Notes under the pieces: model-generated
Database searches by the model: none
The model's input: the letters and a program-made list of their open reading frames with translations, nothing else
What the model was told of the DNA's origin: nothing
DNA from: Arthrobacter echini
GTDB lineage: Bacteria > Actinomycetota > Actinomycetes > Actinomycetales > Micrococcaceae
DNA length: 64,000 nt
Direction of reading: 5' to 3'
Assembly: GCF_008107445.1 (NCBI RefSeq)
Contig: NZ_VSLD01000004.1
Coordinates: 215,025 to 279,024, forward strand
Shown: positions 9,691-18,868 of the stretch, piece after piece
Numbering within the stretch: the stretch's first letter is position 1
Layout: each line of letters opens with the position of its first letter
Program-made: the position numbers and the translations under genes

Positions 9691-10461
9691 ATGACAGTTG
9701 CCATCCGTGTCATCCCGTGCCTGGACGTCGACGCCGGACGGGTGGTCAAGGGCATCAAGTTCGAGGGGCTCCGCGATGCCGGCGATCCGGTGGAGCTCGC
9801 ACACCGATACGATCTCGGCGGGGCGGACGAGCTCACGTTCCTCGACGTGACCGCCTCCTCGGGTAACCGGGAGACGACCTTCGACGTCGTAGCCCGCACC
9901 GCGGAGGAGATCTTCATCCCGCTGACAGTGGGCGGGGGAGTCCGCGAGCTCTCCGACGTGGACCGCCTCCTGCGCCACGGGGCGGACAAGGCCTCCATCA
10001 ACACCGCAGCCGTTGCCCGCCCGGCCATCATCGACGAGATAACCGCCCACTTCGGCGCCCAGGTGCTCGTGCTCTCGCTGGATGCACGCCGGACCAGGGA
10101 CGGCAGTACGCCGTCGGGATTCGAAGTGACCACGCACGGCGGCCGTAGGGGTACCGGGATCGACGCCGTGGCATGGGCCCGGGAGGCTGCCGATCGCGGC
10201 GTCGGCGAGATCCTGCTGAACTCCATCGACGCCGACGGGACGAAGGAGGGCTTCGATCTCGACCTGATCCGCGCCGCGCGCGCCGTGGTGGACGTGCCGC
10301 TGATCGCCTCCGGGGGAGCCGGCAGGCCCGAACACTTCCCGCCGGCGGTCCAGGCAGGTGCGGATGCGGTGCTCGCAGCCTCCGTCTTCCACTTCGGCGC
10401 CCCGGATTCGATAGCCCAGGTCAAGGCCGCGATCCGCGAGGCAGGATTCCCGGTCCGCTGA
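9691..10461 (+). CDS. hisF: Imidazole glycerol phosphate synthase subunit HisF
   Basis: Cyclase half of the HisHF complex: takes ammonia from HisH and converts PRFAR to imidazole glycerol phosphate and AICAR. 256-residue TIM barrel. Visible: [16 protein letters not shown] with the first catalytic Asp, [52 protein letters not shown] with the second catalytic Asp, and [10 protein letters not shown] phosphate loop. Preceded by gggagacgtc. The partner hisH and hisA are not in the window, so the his genes are split. Ends in a tandem repeat and hairpin shared with the facing gene. Confidence 0.96.
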   Translation: MTVAIRVIPCLDVDAGRVVKGIKFEGLRDAGDPVELAHRYDLGGADELTFLDVTASSGNRETTFDVVARTAEEIFIPLTVGGGVRELSDVDRLLRHGADKASINTAAVARPAIIDEITAHFGAQVLVLSLDARRTRDGSTPSGFEVTTHGGRRGTGIDAVAWAREAADRGVGEILLNSIDADGTKEGFDLDLIRAARAVVDVPLIASGGAGRPEHFPPAVQAGADAVLAASVFHFGAPDSIAQVKAAIREAGFPVR

Positions 10462-10494
10462 GCGCTACGTCCCGCTGAGCGCCACGTTCCGCTG
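10455..10494. repeat. 17-bp tandem repeat at the hisF 3' end
   Basis: Two 17-bp units (ccgctgagcgctacgtc and ccgctgagcgccacgtt) plus the first 6 bp of a third. The first copy contains the hisF stop codon. It resembles, in placement but not in sequence, the repeat after hisS. Confidence 0.8.
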
Positions 10495-10495
10495 C

Positions 10496-10515
10496 ACGGC
10501 AGCGCCGGCTGCCGT
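10496..10515. terminator. Bidirectional terminator between hisF and the TIGR03085-type gene
   Basis: Perfect 8-bp stem ACGGCAGC / GCTGCCGT with a GCCG loop. It lies between converging genes and touches the stop codon of the minus-strand gene. Confidence 0.6.
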
Positions 10516-11159
10516 CAGAGACCGATGTCGGCACTCTCGAGCAGGGCGACGGCGTCCGGCTGGCCCTCGAAGGTCACCAGCGCCTGGGCGCGGCGCCCGT
10601 GGGCGTGCATGATCAGCTCCCCGGGCTCGCCGACGATCGCCACCGAGACCGGCGCACGCTTGGCGACGTGCCGCGGACCGTTCGGGCGGACCAGGACGAT
10701 ACCCACATCCGCACCCCGGTACATGATCGCGGCGCGCTTGATCAGGTCGTCCCACAGGGCATCGGCGTACTCGTCGTCGAGGGCCCGCGGCGCCCAGCGG
10801 CTCGTGGCACGCCGGATGTCCTCGGTGTGGACGAAGTACTCGATGAGGTTGGCGCTGCGGTCCACCATCGGGATGCGCATCGGCGACAGGGCGGGCGGTC
10901 CCGCGACGAACCGCTTCACGAGGGCCGTATAGCCTGCCGGTGACCCGGCGCGCTCCGCCGTCTCGAAGGTGGCACGCTCCGTGACGGCCGCGAGCTTCTT
11001 CACCACCATGCCGACGCCGAGCGCCGGGCGGTGCTCACGGAGGTAGAGATGGGCCGCCAGCTCGCGGGTGGTCCACCCCTCGCACAGGGTGGCGGCGTCG
11101 GGGCCGGCTGCCAGCAGCGTCTCGGCCAGGACCTCACGGGACGGGATTACGTAGCGCAT
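10515..11159 (-). CDS. TIGR03085-type DinB-like putative metal-binding protein
   Basis: 214-residue soluble protein that looks like the actinobacterial TIGR03085 family, related to DinB/mycothiol-dependent maleylpyruvate isomerase folds. These are four-helix bundles with a histidine metal site. Candidate ligands are the histidines in AAHLYLREHRP (about 36-46) and YFVHTEDIRRA (about 115-125). The frame extends 12 codons further upstream, but ATG 11159 gives the usual beginning (MRYVIPSREVL) and has TAGTTT 8 nt before it. No partner gene is suggested by the context; it faces hisF and diverges from hisI. The biochemical role is unknown; a thiol-dependent transferase is possible. Confidence 0.7.
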   Translation of the reverse strand: MRYVIPSREVLAETLLAAGPDAATLCEGWTTRELAAHLYLREHRPALGVGMVVKKLAAVTERATFETAERAGSPAGYTALVKRFVAGPPALSPMRIPMVDRSANLIEYFVHTEDIRRATSRWAPRALDDEYADALWDDLIKRAAIMYRGADVGIVLVRPNGPRHVAKRAPVSVAIVGEPGELIMHAHGRRAQALVTFEGQPDAVALLESADIGL

Positions 11160-11167
11160 CACTGTCG

Positions 11168-11173
11168 AAACTA
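11168..11173 (-). promoter_or_regulatory. Possible near-leaderless -10 for the TIGR03085-type gene
   Basis: TAGTTT on the minus strand, 8 nt before ATG 11159. No ribosome site is seen. Confidence 0.45.
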
Positions 11174-11226
11174 GCACGCTGCTCCAGTGCGGCACAGGGT
11201 GCGCACCGGGGTCCCGGCCACGGCAC

Positions 11227-11232
11227 TAGAAT
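11227..11232 (+). promoter_or_regulatory. Leaderless promoter -10 of hisI
   Basis: TAGAAT ends 5 nt before GTG 11238 and 8 nt before ATG 11241. Transcription would start at or within these codons. It would drive the whole hisI-trp-lgt run. Confidence 0.6.
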
Positions 11233-11237
11233 TGGGC

Positions 11238-11663
11238 GTGATGGCCTCCTCGATCCCCCCTCCCGCGACCGCCGCCCCGACCACGCACGGGGAGCATCTC
11301 GATCCGGCCGTGGCCGGGCTCCTGCGGAAGAACGACGCCGGACTCGTCGCCGCCGTCGTGCAGCAGTTCGACACCCGCGAGGTGCTCATGCTCGGCTGGA
11401 TGGACGAGGAGGCGCTCCGGCGCACCCTGACCAGCGGCCGCGTGACGTTCTACTCGCGCTCACGCGCCGAGTACTGGCGCAAGGGCGACACCTCCGGGCA
11501 CCGCCAGTGGGTCAGGGACGTGGCCCTGGACTGCGACGGCGATGCCCTGCTGGTCACGGTGGACCAGGACGGCGCCGCCTGCCACACCGGCACGCGGACC
11601 TGCTTCGACGGCCGCTCGCTCCCAGCGGTCCAGGCCGAGCGCCCCGACAGTGAAGGATCCTGA
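11238..11663 (+). CDS. hisI: Phosphoribosyl-AMP cyclohydrolase
   Basis: Third step of histidine synthesis; opens the adenine ring of phosphoribosyl-AMP using Zn2+ and Mg2+. 141 residues. Visible motifs: [37 protein letters not shown], the Mg2+ site DCDGDALL and the zinc ligands in [12 protein letters not shown]. Either GTG 11238 or ATG 11241 can be the start; the -10 hexamer TAGAAT just upstream argues for a leaderless message. Only 3 bp separate it from trpE, so histidine and tryptophan genes are cotranscribed here. Confidence 0.95.
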   Translation: MMASSIPPPATAAPTTHGEHLDPAVAGLLRKNDAGLVAAVVQQFDTREVLMLGWMDEEALRRTLTSGRVTFYSRSRAEYWRKGDTSGHRQWVRDVALDCDGDALLVTVDQDGAACHTGTRTCFDGRSLPAVQAERPDSEGS

Positions 11664-11666
11664 CCG

Positions 11667-13268
11667 ATGCAGCAGCTGGGAACCATCAGCCCCACGCTCG
11701 AGGAGTTCCGTGAGCTCGCCAGGACACGGCGCGTCGTGCCGGTGCGCCAGGTGGTGCTCGCGGACGCGCTGACACCGATCGGTGTCTACCGCAGGCTCGC
11801 CGCTTCCCAGCCCGGTACCTTCCTCATGGAATCCGCGGCCGTCGGAGGAGTCTGGTCGCGCTACTCGTTCATCGGATCGCACTCCCGCGCCACCCTGACC
11901 ACGCGTGACGGCGAGGCCCACTGGCTGGGCGAGCCTCCCGCCGGGGTCCCCGTCGACGGGGACCCCGTGGAGGCCCTCCGACGCACGGTCGAGGCACTGC
12001 GGACGGACCGGTTCGAGGACCTGCCGCCCTTCACCTCCGGCATGGTCGGTTTTGTCGGCTGGGAGGCCGTGAGGCACTGGGAGAAGCTGACCAGTCCGCC
12101 CGAGGACGATCTCCTCCTCCCCGAACTGGCCATGTGCCTCGTCTCGGACCTGGCCATCCACGACAACTCGGAGGGAACACTGACCCTCGTGGCGAACGCC
12201 ATCAACTTCGACGGCACCGCCGACCGCCTCGACGAGGCCTGGCACGACGCCGTCGGCCGCGTCGAGGCCATGCTCTCCAGGCTCGTGGCGCCGGCGGAAC
12301 CCGCCGTATCGGTGCTGGCCGAGACGGCGGACGTGGACCGTTCGACCGACCGGGTCCGCGAGTCGTGGTTCGCACCCGACTATCTCTCCGCGATCGAGCG
12401 CGGCAAGCGGGCCATCGTGGACGGCGACGTGTTCCAGGTGGTCATCAGCCGGCGCTTCGAGATCGAGTGCGACGCATCGGCCCTCGACGTCTACCGGATC
12501 CTGCGCACCACGAACCCGAGCCCCTACATGTACCTGTTCAGCCTCGAGGACGCCGGAGGCAGGCCCTACTCGATCGTGGGGAGCTCGCCCGAGGCGCTCG
12601 TGACGGTCACCGGTGAGGAAGTCATCACGCATCCGATCGCCGGGTCGCGACCGCGCGGACGCACCACCGACGAGGACCGCCGCCTCGCCGTCGAGCTCCG
12701 TGCCGACACGAAGGAGAAGGCCGAGCATCTCATGCTCGTGGACCTCGCCCGCAACGATCTGTCCAAGGTGTGCCGACCGGGCAGTGTCGAGGTCACGCAG
12801 TTCATGGAGGTGGAGAAGTTCAGCCACATCATGCACCTCGTCTCCACCGTGGTGGGCCGGCTCTCGCCCGGCAGGAGCGCCTACGACGTCCTCGCCGCCA
12901 CCTTCCCCGCAGGCACGCTCTCGGGTGCGCCGAAACCGCGCGCACTGCGCCTCATCGACGAGGTGGAACCGCATCGCCGCGGGATCTACGGGGGAGTGGT
13001 CGGCTATCTCGACTTCGCCGGGGACATGGACCTGGCGATAGCCATCCGTTCGGCGCTGCTCCTGGACGGCACGGCCTACGTGCAGGCCGGTGGCGGTATC
13101 GTGGCGGACTCCGTCCTCGACGCCGAGGCCCTCGAGACCGTCAACAAGGCGGCGGCGCCGCTGCGGGCGGTGCTCGCGGCAGCAGGCCTGAGACCGGTGT
13201 CGGTCCCGGTCCCGGAGGCTGCTCGGGGCGAACGCCCCGCGCACCACCGGACAGCGGGCGTGCAGTGA
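11667..13268 (+). CDS. trpE: Anthranilate synthase component I
   Basis: First committed step of tryptophan synthesis: converts chorismate to anthranilate with ammonia from the TrpG amidotransferase. 533 residues. The N-terminal regulatory part contains TFLMESAAVGGVWSRYSFIG (residues 51-70), the family's tryptophan-binding segment. The catalytic part contains AIVDGDVFQVVISRRFE, IVGSSPEALV, HPIAGSRPRGRT, VDLARNDLSKVC, FPAGTLSGAPKPRA and QAGGGIVADS. ATG 11667 comes 3 bp after hisI. trpG, trpD and trpF are not in the window. Feedback inhibition by tryptophan is expected. Confidence 0.96.
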   Translation: MQQLGTISPTLEEFRELARTRRVVPVRQVVLADALTPIGVYRRLAASQPGTFLMESAAVGGVWSRYSFIGSHSRATLTTRDGEAHWLGEPPAGVPVDGDPVEALRRTVEALRTDRFEDLPPFTSGMVGFVGWEAVRHWEKLTSPPEDDLLLPELAMCLVSDLAIHDNSEGTLTLVANAINFDGTADRLDEAWHDAVGRVEAMLSRLVAPAEPAVSVLAETADVDRSTDRVRESWFAPDYLSAIERGKRAIVDGDVFQVVISRRFEIECDASALDVYRILRTTNPSPYMYLFSLEDAGGRPYSIVGSSPEALVTVTGEEVITHPIAGSRPRGRTTDEDRRLAVELRADTKEKAEHLMLVDLARNDLSKVCRPGSVEVTQFMEVEKFSHIMHLVSTVVGRLSPGRSAYDVLAATFPAGTLSGAPKPRALRLIDEVEPHRRGIYGGVVGYLDFAGDMDLAIAIRSALLLDGTAYVQAGGGIVADSVLDAEALETVNKAAAPLRAVLAAAGLRPVSVPVPEAARGERPAHHRTAGVQ

Positions 13269-13993
13269 GCCGGCGTCCGGCGGATCCGCGAGAGCGGCAG
13301 TCCCAGCCTCCCGGCCGACTCCTGCGCCGGGGATCGGTGGTCCTGGGCATCGTGGTCCTGGCCCTGGTGGCCTTCGGCTCCACGACGCAGACCTGGCTCG
13401 TGGTGCGCCTGCCGCAGGAAGCCGTGCAGACACCCGATCTCATGATCGCCGGAAGCGATGCCGCCACCCCGGTCACCGCGTTCGCGCTCGTGGCCCTGGC
13501 GGCTGCCATCGCCGTGTCCATCGCCGGACGGGTGGCGCGCTGGATCATCGCCGTCATCCTCGTGCTGTCCGGCCTCGGGGTCATGCTCTCGAGCGCGGGC
13601 GTGGCTCTCGACCCGGCAGCAGCGGCCGAGCCGGCCATCGGGGCTGCGGTCGGCGTCAGCGGGCTGCCAGGGGCCGAGTCCGAGGCCACAGTGCTGCCGT
13701 GGCTCGCCGTCGCCGCAGGCCTCCTGCTGGTCCTCGCAGCTGTGTGGGTGATCCTCGCCGGCCGACGCTGGGGTATCAACCGGCGCTACGACGCCGGCCG
13801 CACGGGCGCCGGGACGGAAGCTCACGGCACCCTGCCGGCAGCGCCCCGACCCTCCACGGGGGACATCGCGCCCGGTGTGGTTCCCGACGAGGACACCGGA
13901 CCGACGGCGAGGGCCGGCAGACGCAGCACTGCCCACGCGGACGAGATCGACAGCTGGGACGAGCTCTCGCGCGGCAACGACCCGACCGGCTGA
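13265..13993 (+). CDS. Trp biosynthesis-associated membrane protein
   Basis: 242-residue membrane protein of unknown biochemical role that sits between trpE and trpC in many actinobacteria (the TIGR02234-like family). Four hydrophobic segments are visible, about residues 26-46, 70-88, 92-110 and 140-165. There is a short basic N-terminus and a polar, acidic C-terminal tail of about 75 residues that should be cytoplasmic or disordered. The start GTG overlaps the trpE stop as GTGA, so it is translationally coupled. A link to tryptophan is suggested only by its constant position; it could equally be an envelope protein. Confidence 0.75.
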   Translation: MSRRPADPRERQSQPPGRLLRRGSVVLGIVVLALVAFGSTTQTWLVVRLPQEAVQTPDLMIAGSDAATPVTAFALVALAAAIAVSIAGRVARWIIAVILVLSGLGVMLSSAGVALDPAAAAEPAIGAAVGVSGLPGAESEATVLPWLAVAAGLLLVLAAVWVILAGRRWGINRRYDAGRTGAGTEAHGTLPAAPRPSTGDIAPGVVPDEDTGPTARAGRRSTAHADEIDSWDELSRGNDPTG

Positions 13994-14075
13994 GCGGAGC
14001 GCGGCCCCAGTCCGTACCGCCCGCCCGGTGCATCAATGGCAGAATGAGTGCAGACCCGTTCGAAGGAGATTTTTC

Positions 14076-14381
14076 ATGGCATCCGAGACCCACACGGCCA
14101 AGACCCGCAACACGTCCGAGAACCACGCACGGCAGGGAGACGAAACGATCGGACACGGAAACAGCCCTGCTGCCTGGACCTGCGTGCTCATCATGCTGGT
14201 CGGTGCCGCCGTCTCCTCCTTCGCCTACGTCCTCGCGAGCACCGAGGGCAACTACGACTTCGGCACCCTCCTCTTCTGGGCCGGCATCGGCGTGATGTTC
14301 GTGGGTCTGCTCGTCGGCTTCGTCCTCCGCAGGATCGGCTACGGCGTGGGCGGGTCGAAACTGAAGAACAACGGCCACTAG
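14076..14381 (+). CDS. HGxxPAAW-motif small membrane protein
   Basis: 101 residues with an HGNSPAAW motif at about residues 27-34, just before the first of two transmembrane helices (about 36-55 and 67-86). The C-terminal tail is short and basic. The motif defines a small actinobacterial family found in trp clusters. Function unknown. ATG 14076 has gaaggag 6-12 nt upstream. The stop codon directly abuts the GTG of trpC, so the two are translated together. Confidence 0.8.
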   Translation: MASETHTAKTRNTSENHARQGDETIGHGNSPAAWTCVLIMLVGAAVSSFAYVLASTEGNYDFGTLLFWAGIGVMFVGLLVGFVLRRIGYGVGGSKLKNNGH

Positions 14382-15206
14382 GTGACGGTCCTCGACGACA
14401 TCATCGAGGGCGTCCGCGAGGATCTCGCGGAACGACGCCATGCCGTTCCCCTCGCCGATCTTCGTGCGGCCGCCGCGTCGGCACCGGCGCCCCGCGATGG
14501 TCTCGCTGCGCTCCGCCGGGGGCGGGGCAACGGCATCGCCGTCATCGCCGAGGTGAAGCGGAGCAGTCCGTCCAAGGGCGTGCTGGCCGAGATCGCCGAT
14601 CCCGGCACCCTTGCAGCGAACTATGAACGAGGCGGCGCGAGCATCATCTCCGTCCTCACCGAGCAGCGTCGCTTCGGCGGATCGCTCGCCGATCTCGATG
14701 CGGTGCGCGGCGCGGTCGGTATCCCGGTCCTGCGCAAGGACTTCACGGTCGACGAGTACCAGATCTGGGAGGCGAGGGCACACGGCGCCGATGTGGTGCT
14801 GCTGATCGTCGCCGCGCTCTCGGATGCCGAGCTGACCTCGTTCCTCGCCCTGACCCATGAGCTGGGGATGAGCGCGATCGTGGAGACCCACACCGCCGAC
14901 GAGGTGCGCCGTGCTGCTCTCGCGGGAGCCAGGATCATCGGTGTCAACGTCCGGGACCTGAAGACCCTCGCGGTGGACCGGACGGTCTTCACGGGACTGG
15001 CGGAGCTCGTCCCGGAGGACGCCGTGGTCATCGCCGAATCCGGTGTGCGTGGTGCTGCCGATGTGGCCGCGTACGCCGCGGGCGGCGCGCATGCCGTGCT
15101 GGTCGGCGAGGCACTCGTGCGCGGGGAGGACCCGGCGGCGACCATCGGCGAGTTCCAGGACGCCGGCCGGGAGGCCTGGCGGGCATCCGGTATGGCGGCG
15201 CGCTGA
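14382..15206 (+). CDS. trpC: Indole-3-glycerol phosphate synthase
   Basis: Closes the indole ring from CdRP, fourth step of tryptophan synthesis. 274-residue TIM barrel. Visible: [13 protein letters not shown] with catalytic Glu and Lys, [31 protein letters not shown] with the catalytic Lys, [23 protein letters not shown] and VIAESGV. The protein is TrpC only, without a fused TrpF domain. GTG start follows the preceding stop with no gap. A 159-bp spacer follows before trpB, in which I see no clear attenuator or tryptophan-rich leader peptide. Confidence 0.95.
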   Translation: MTVLDDIIEGVREDLAERRHAVPLADLRAAAASAPAPRDGLAALRRGRGNGIAVIAEVKRSSPSKGVLAEIADPGTLAANYERGGASIISVLTEQRRFGGSLADLDAVRGAVGIPVLRKDFTVDEYQIWEARAHGADVVLLIVAALSDAELTSFLALTHELGMSAIVETHTADEVRRAALAGARIIGVNVRDLKTLAVDRTVFTGLAELVPEDAVVIAESGVRGAADVAAYAAGGAHAVLVGEALVRGEDPAATIGEFQDAGREAWRASGMAAR

Positions 15207-15365
15207 CCCACCCTCCACCGCCTATCCGGTCCGGCGCCCGGAAACAGGTACCGGCAGGACCGGCACCAGCAGGATCACAACACCACATGGACCGGGCGCA
15301 GCCGGTCACCAGGACCCCGGAGGATCCATCCACCGGGACAGGACCAACAGGACAGGAAGGCCGTC

Positions 15366-16730
15366 ATGACCGACATGCATCAGGACACGGACCGTCAGGG
15401 CACGGACGACGGAGCAGCGGACGCCATCGACTCCGGAACGGCCGAGGCATTCCTGAGTCATGACGAAAGCCTCCGCCACGCCCCCGGGCCCTACTTCGGT
15501 TCCTACGGCGGACGGTGGATGCCCGAATCCCTCATCGCTGCGCTCGACGAACTGCAGGACACCTTCGAGAAGGCCAAGGCCGACCCCGAGTTCACGGCGC
15601 AGGTGGCCGATCTCAACAAGAACTACGCCGGCCGCCCCTCGCTGCTCACGGAAGCCCAGCGCTTCGCTGAGCACTGCGGGGGAGTGCGCGTCTTCCTCAA
15701 GCGCGAGGACCTGAACCACACCGGCTCCCACAAGATCAACAACGTGCTGGGCCAGGCCCTGATCGCCAAGCGCATGGGCAAGACCCGCGTGATCGCCGAG
15801 ACGGGCGCCGGGCAGCACGGCGTCGCGAGCGCGACGGCAGCGGCGCTCCTCGGGCTCGAATGCGTGGTCTACATGGGTGCGGAGGACACGCGCCGCCAGG
15901 CCCTGAACGTGGCACGCATGCAATTGCTCGGCGCCACTGTTGTCCCCGTCACCACGGGATCGCAGACGCTCAAGGACGCCATCAACGATGCGCTGCGCGA
16001 CTGGGTGGCGAATGTGGAGACCACGCACTACCTGCTCGGCACGGCGGCCGGCGCTCACCCGTTCCCCTCGATGGTCCGCTACTTCCACGAGGTCATCGGC
16101 GAGGAGACGAGGGAGCAGATCCTGGAGCAGACGGGCAAGCTGCCGGACGCCGTGTGCGCCTGCGTGGGCGGCGGGTCCAACGCCATCGGCATGTTCCACG
16201 GGTTCCTCGACGACCGGGACGTGGCCCTCTACGGCTTCGAGGCCGGCGGTGACGGCGTCGAGACCGGTCGTCACGCTGCGACGATCACGCTCGGACGGCC
16301 GGGTGTACTGCACGGCGCCAGGTCCTACCTGATGCAGGACCAGGACGGCCAGACCATGGAGTCGCACTCGATCTCCGCCGGCCTCGACTATCCCGGGGTG
16401 GGTCCGGAGCACGCCTACCTCGCCGACATCGGGCGCGCGATGTACGAGCCGATCACCGACGCGGAGGCCATGGACGCCTTCACCGTTCTCTGCCGGACCG
16501 AGGGGATCATCCCGGCCATCGAGACCGCGCACGCCCTCGCCGGGGCCATGAAGGTAGGCCGGCGGCTCGCCGCGGACCTGGCGCCCGGCGAGCAGGCGGC
16601 GGACAGGGTGATCGTGGTCAATCTGTCCGGCCGCGGGGACAAGGACGTGGCCACCGCCGCGGGATACTTCGATCTGCTCCCGGACGAGAGTGCCGAGCAG
16701 GAGATCGCCGAGGAAGGTGAGCAGCTGTGA
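15366..16730 (+). CDS. trpB: Tryptophan synthase beta chain
   Basis: PLP enzyme that joins indole and serine into tryptophan. 454 residues, with an N-terminal extension of about 35 residues that looks disordered. The PLP lysine is in [14 protein letters not shown] (about residue 124). [10 protein letters not shown] holds the catalytic Glu and [12 protein letters not shown] the phosphate-binding loop. ATG start with gaagg upstream. The stop overlaps the trpA start as GTGA, which supports the alpha2-beta2 complex with its indole tunnel. Confidence 0.96.
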   Translation: MTDMHQDTDRQGTDDGAADAIDSGTAEAFLSHDESLRHAPGPYFGSYGGRWMPESLIAALDELQDTFEKAKADPEFTAQVADLNKNYAGRPSLLTEAQRFAEHCGGVRVFLKREDLNHTGSHKINNVLGQALIAKRMGKTRVIAETGAGQHGVASATAAALLGLECVVYMGAEDTRRQALNVARMQLLGATVVPVTTGSQTLKDAINDALRDWVANVETTHYLLGTAAGAHPFPSMVRYFHEVIGEETREQILEQTGKLPDAVCACVGGGSNAIGMFHGFLDDRDVALYGFEAGGDGVETGRHAATITLGRPGVLHGARSYLMQDQDGQTMESHSISAGLDYPGVGPEHAYLADIGRAMYEPITDAEAMDAFTVLCRTEGIIPAIETAHALAGAMKVGRRLAADLAPGEQAADRVIVVNLSGRGDKDVATAAGYFDLLPDESAEQEIAEEGEQL

Positions 16731-17569
16731 CGTCCACCCTGCAGTCCTCCGGCCCCGGAGCCACCGGCTCCAGGGCGGCCGCGGCGATCGAGAAGGCCCG
16801 CGGTGAGGGTCGCGCAGCCCTGATCGGGTATCTGCCCGCAGGCTTCCCCGACGTGCAGACCACCATCGACGCCGGTATCGCCATGGCCCGCAACGGCATG
16901 GACCTGATCGAGGTGGGAATCCCGTACTCCGATCCGGTGATGGACGGCCGCGTGATCCAGGAGGCAACGGTCGAGGCGCTGTCCAACGGCTTCACGGTCT
17001 CCCAGATCTTCGCCGTCGTGGAAGGCATCACGCGCAGCACCGATGCCGCCGTCCTGGTCATGACCTACTGGAACCCCGTGATGCGCATGGGGGTCCGCGA
17101 GTTCGCGGAGCGGCTCGCCGCGGCGGGTGGTGCCGGGCTCATCACGCCCGATCTCATCCCCGACGAGGCCTCCGAGTGGCTCGAGGTGTCCGAGGAACTC
17201 GGTCTGGACCGCGTCTTCCTCGTGGCCCCCTCCACCTCCCCGGAGCGTATGCGGAGCACCGTCGAGGCGAGCCGTGGTTTCGTCTACGCCGTGTCGGTCA
17301 TGGGCGTCACCGGGGCGCGGAGTTCCGTCGGTGCAGCGGCCGAGGCCGTCGTCGCAGCAGCCCACGAGGCCGGCGCGGAGCGGGTGTGCGTGGGCCTCGG
17401 CGTGTCCACCTCGGCCCAGGTGCGCCAGATCGGTGCCTATGCCGACGGTGTGATCGTCGGCACGGCCCTCGTGGCCGCGCTGCGCGACGGCGGCGTGGAA
17501 GCCGTCGCCGACCTGTCCCGCGAACTGAGTTCCGGCACCGCGCAGGACCCCGTGGGCGGTCACCCGTGA
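16727..17569 (+). CDS. trpA: Tryptophan synthase alpha chain
   Basis: Cleaves indole-3-glycerol phosphate to indole and glyceraldehyde 3-phosphate; indole passes to TrpB. 280-residue TIM barrel. [15 protein letters not shown] (about 57-71) carries the catalytic Glu and Asp. [14 protein letters not shown] is loop 6 equivalent, and [14 protein letters not shown] and [13 protein letters not shown] bind phosphate. The start GTG overlaps the trpB stop and its stop overlaps the lgt start, so translation is coupled on both sides. Confidence 0.96.
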   Translation: MTSTLQSSGPGATGSRAAAAIEKARGEGRAALIGYLPAGFPDVQTTIDAGIAMARNGMDLIEVGIPYSDPVMDGRVIQEATVEALSNGFTVSQIFAVVEGITRSTDAAVLVMTYWNPVMRMGVREFAERLAAAGGAGLITPDLIPDEASEWLEVSEELGLDRVFLVAPSTSPERMRSTVEASRGFVYAVSVMGVTGARSSVGAAAEAVVAAAHEAGAERVCVGLGVSTSAQVRQIGAYADGVIVGTALVAALRDGGVEAVADLSRELSSGTAQDPVGGHP

Positions 17570-18546
17570 TCGGTGCCGCCATCGCGGCGTCGATTCCGAG
17601 CCCACCCCCGCAGTGGGCCAGCTTCGATCTCGGGCCCGTCACCATCCATGCGTATGCACTGTGCATCCTGGCCGGAATCATCCTGGCACTGATCCTGACG
17701 CAGAGGCGTTTCGTCTCCTTCGGTGGTCACGCGGACACCGTGTGGGACATCGCCATCTGGGCCATCCCCTTCGGGATCGTCGGCGGTCGGCTCTACCACG
17801 TCATCTCCTCTCCGGATGCCTACTTCGGCCCGCAGGGCGATCTCGCCCGGATACCGCAGATCTGGCAGGGCGGCCTCGGCATCTGGGGCGCCATCGCCCT
17901 CGGCGCCGTCGGCGCCTGGATCGGGGCCCGCAGGGCCGGCGTGAGACTCTCCGCCTTCGCGGACGCCGCGGCCCCCGGCGTCCTGCTCGCCCAGGCCGTG
18001 GGCCGTCTGGGCAACTGGTTCAACCAGGAACTCTTCGGCGCGCCCACCACCCTGCCCTGGGGCCTGGAGATCGACGCGGACAACGCGAACTTCCCGTTGG
18101 GCCAGGAGCCCGGCACACTGTTCCACCCGACCTTCCTCTACGAACTCCTCTGGAATCTGGCGGGCGTCGCACTCCTGCTCCTGCTCGCCCGGAAGCTCCG
18201 CCTCCGCGGCGGGCGCATGGTGTGGCTCTACGTGGTCTACTACACCCTGGGGCGCGTCTGGATCGAGACGCTCAGGATCGACGACGCCGAACTGGTGACG
18301 CTGTTCGGCGTCACGCAGCGGCTGAACGTCTGGACGAGCATCGCGGTCCTCCTCGTTGCAGTGGGCATCCTCGTGTATCTGTTCGTCCGCCGCCGTCCCG
18401 GCGACAACCCCTCGGTGTACCTACCGGGGCGTGAGCCGGGAACCATCGACACCGATACGGCGACGGACACGGATGCTGAGCTTCCGTCGCGGTCCTCCTC
18501 GGAGCGCGACGGGCGTGGTAACGTGACCGGAACGAACGGCTCCTGA
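17566..18546 (+). CDS. lgt: Prolipoprotein diacylglyceryl transferase
   Basis: Membrane enzyme that moves diacylglycerol from phosphatidylglycerol onto the lipobox cysteine of prolipoproteins. 326 residues with about 7 helices. Signature stretches: [45 protein letters not shown] (the family's phosphatidylglycerol-binding signature) and [12 protein letters not shown]. The C-terminal tail of about 45 residues is polar. GTG start overlaps the trpA stop. Its place behind trpA is conserved in actinobacteria, with no biochemical link to tryptophan. Confidence 0.95.
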   Translation: MIGAAIAASIPSPPPQWASFDLGPVTIHAYALCILAGIILALILTQRRFVSFGGHADTVWDIAIWAIPFGIVGGRLYHVISSPDAYFGPQGDLARIPQIWQGGLGIWGAIALGAVGAWIGARRAGVRLSAFADAAAPGVLLAQAVGRLGNWFNQELFGAPTTLPWGLEIDADNANFPLGQEPGTLFHPTFLYELLWNLAGVALLLLLARKLRLRGGRMVWLYVVYYTLGRVWIETLRIDDAELVTLFGVTQRLNVWTSIAVLLVAVGILVYLFVRRRPGDNPSVYLPGREPGTIDTDTATDTDAELPSRSSSERDGRGNVTGTNGS

Positions 18547-18550
18547 GCAT

Positions 18551-18576
18551 CCGGGTGCGGCCAGTGGCCGACCCGG
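18551..18576 (+). terminator. Terminator after the trp-lgt run
   Basis: Hairpin with a 6-bp outer stem (ccgggt / acccgg), a small internal loop and a 4-bp ggcc/ggcc inner stem, starting 4 nt after the lgt stop. Confidence 0.55.
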
Positions 18577-18868
18577 GCAGCACCGGCCGACCCGTTCTCC
18601 GCGACCCGAGGGCCACCGCCCGCAGGGCCGGACACCACACCGTCGTGGACCGCCGAAGCACAGGCCGGACCACCCTTCCCGGCCGCACCCCGCTTTGCTC
18701 CGCCGCCGGTCATCAGCACGACCGGTGCTGCTCGTGCAGCATGCGCTCCTCCCCATCCCGGACCGAGCCGAACCGAACTTAACCACCGTCAATCGGTATC
18801 CGCTGCATATCGGCGATGCCACCGGGGCCAAGGTCGTCCCCTCCCGCCGCAGGAAAAGGACCTCGTCC
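18577..18868 (+). other. Gene-free leader region of gltB
   Basis: About 290 bp without a supportable gene. It holds a gcacga/tcgtgc inverted repeat near 18717-18738 and, at its end, a strong ribosome site for gltB (aggaaaagga, 18851-18860). It is where nitrogen control of gltBD would be expected, but I could not fix a convincing -35/-10 pair or a known nitrogen-regulator box. Confidence 0.5.

Noticed and set aside
14044..14295. An alternative frame beginning with ATG 14044 upstream of the HGxxPAAW gene
   Set aside because: It reads into serine/proline/arginine-rich low complexity, overlaps the clearly conserved frame, and ends without a recognisable domain.
15207..15365. Possible attenuator or tryptophan leader peptide between trpC and trpB
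   Set aside because: No tryptophan-codon run, T-box sequence or competing hairpins could be found; the spacer is merely GC-rich with short repeated ccgg/agga words.
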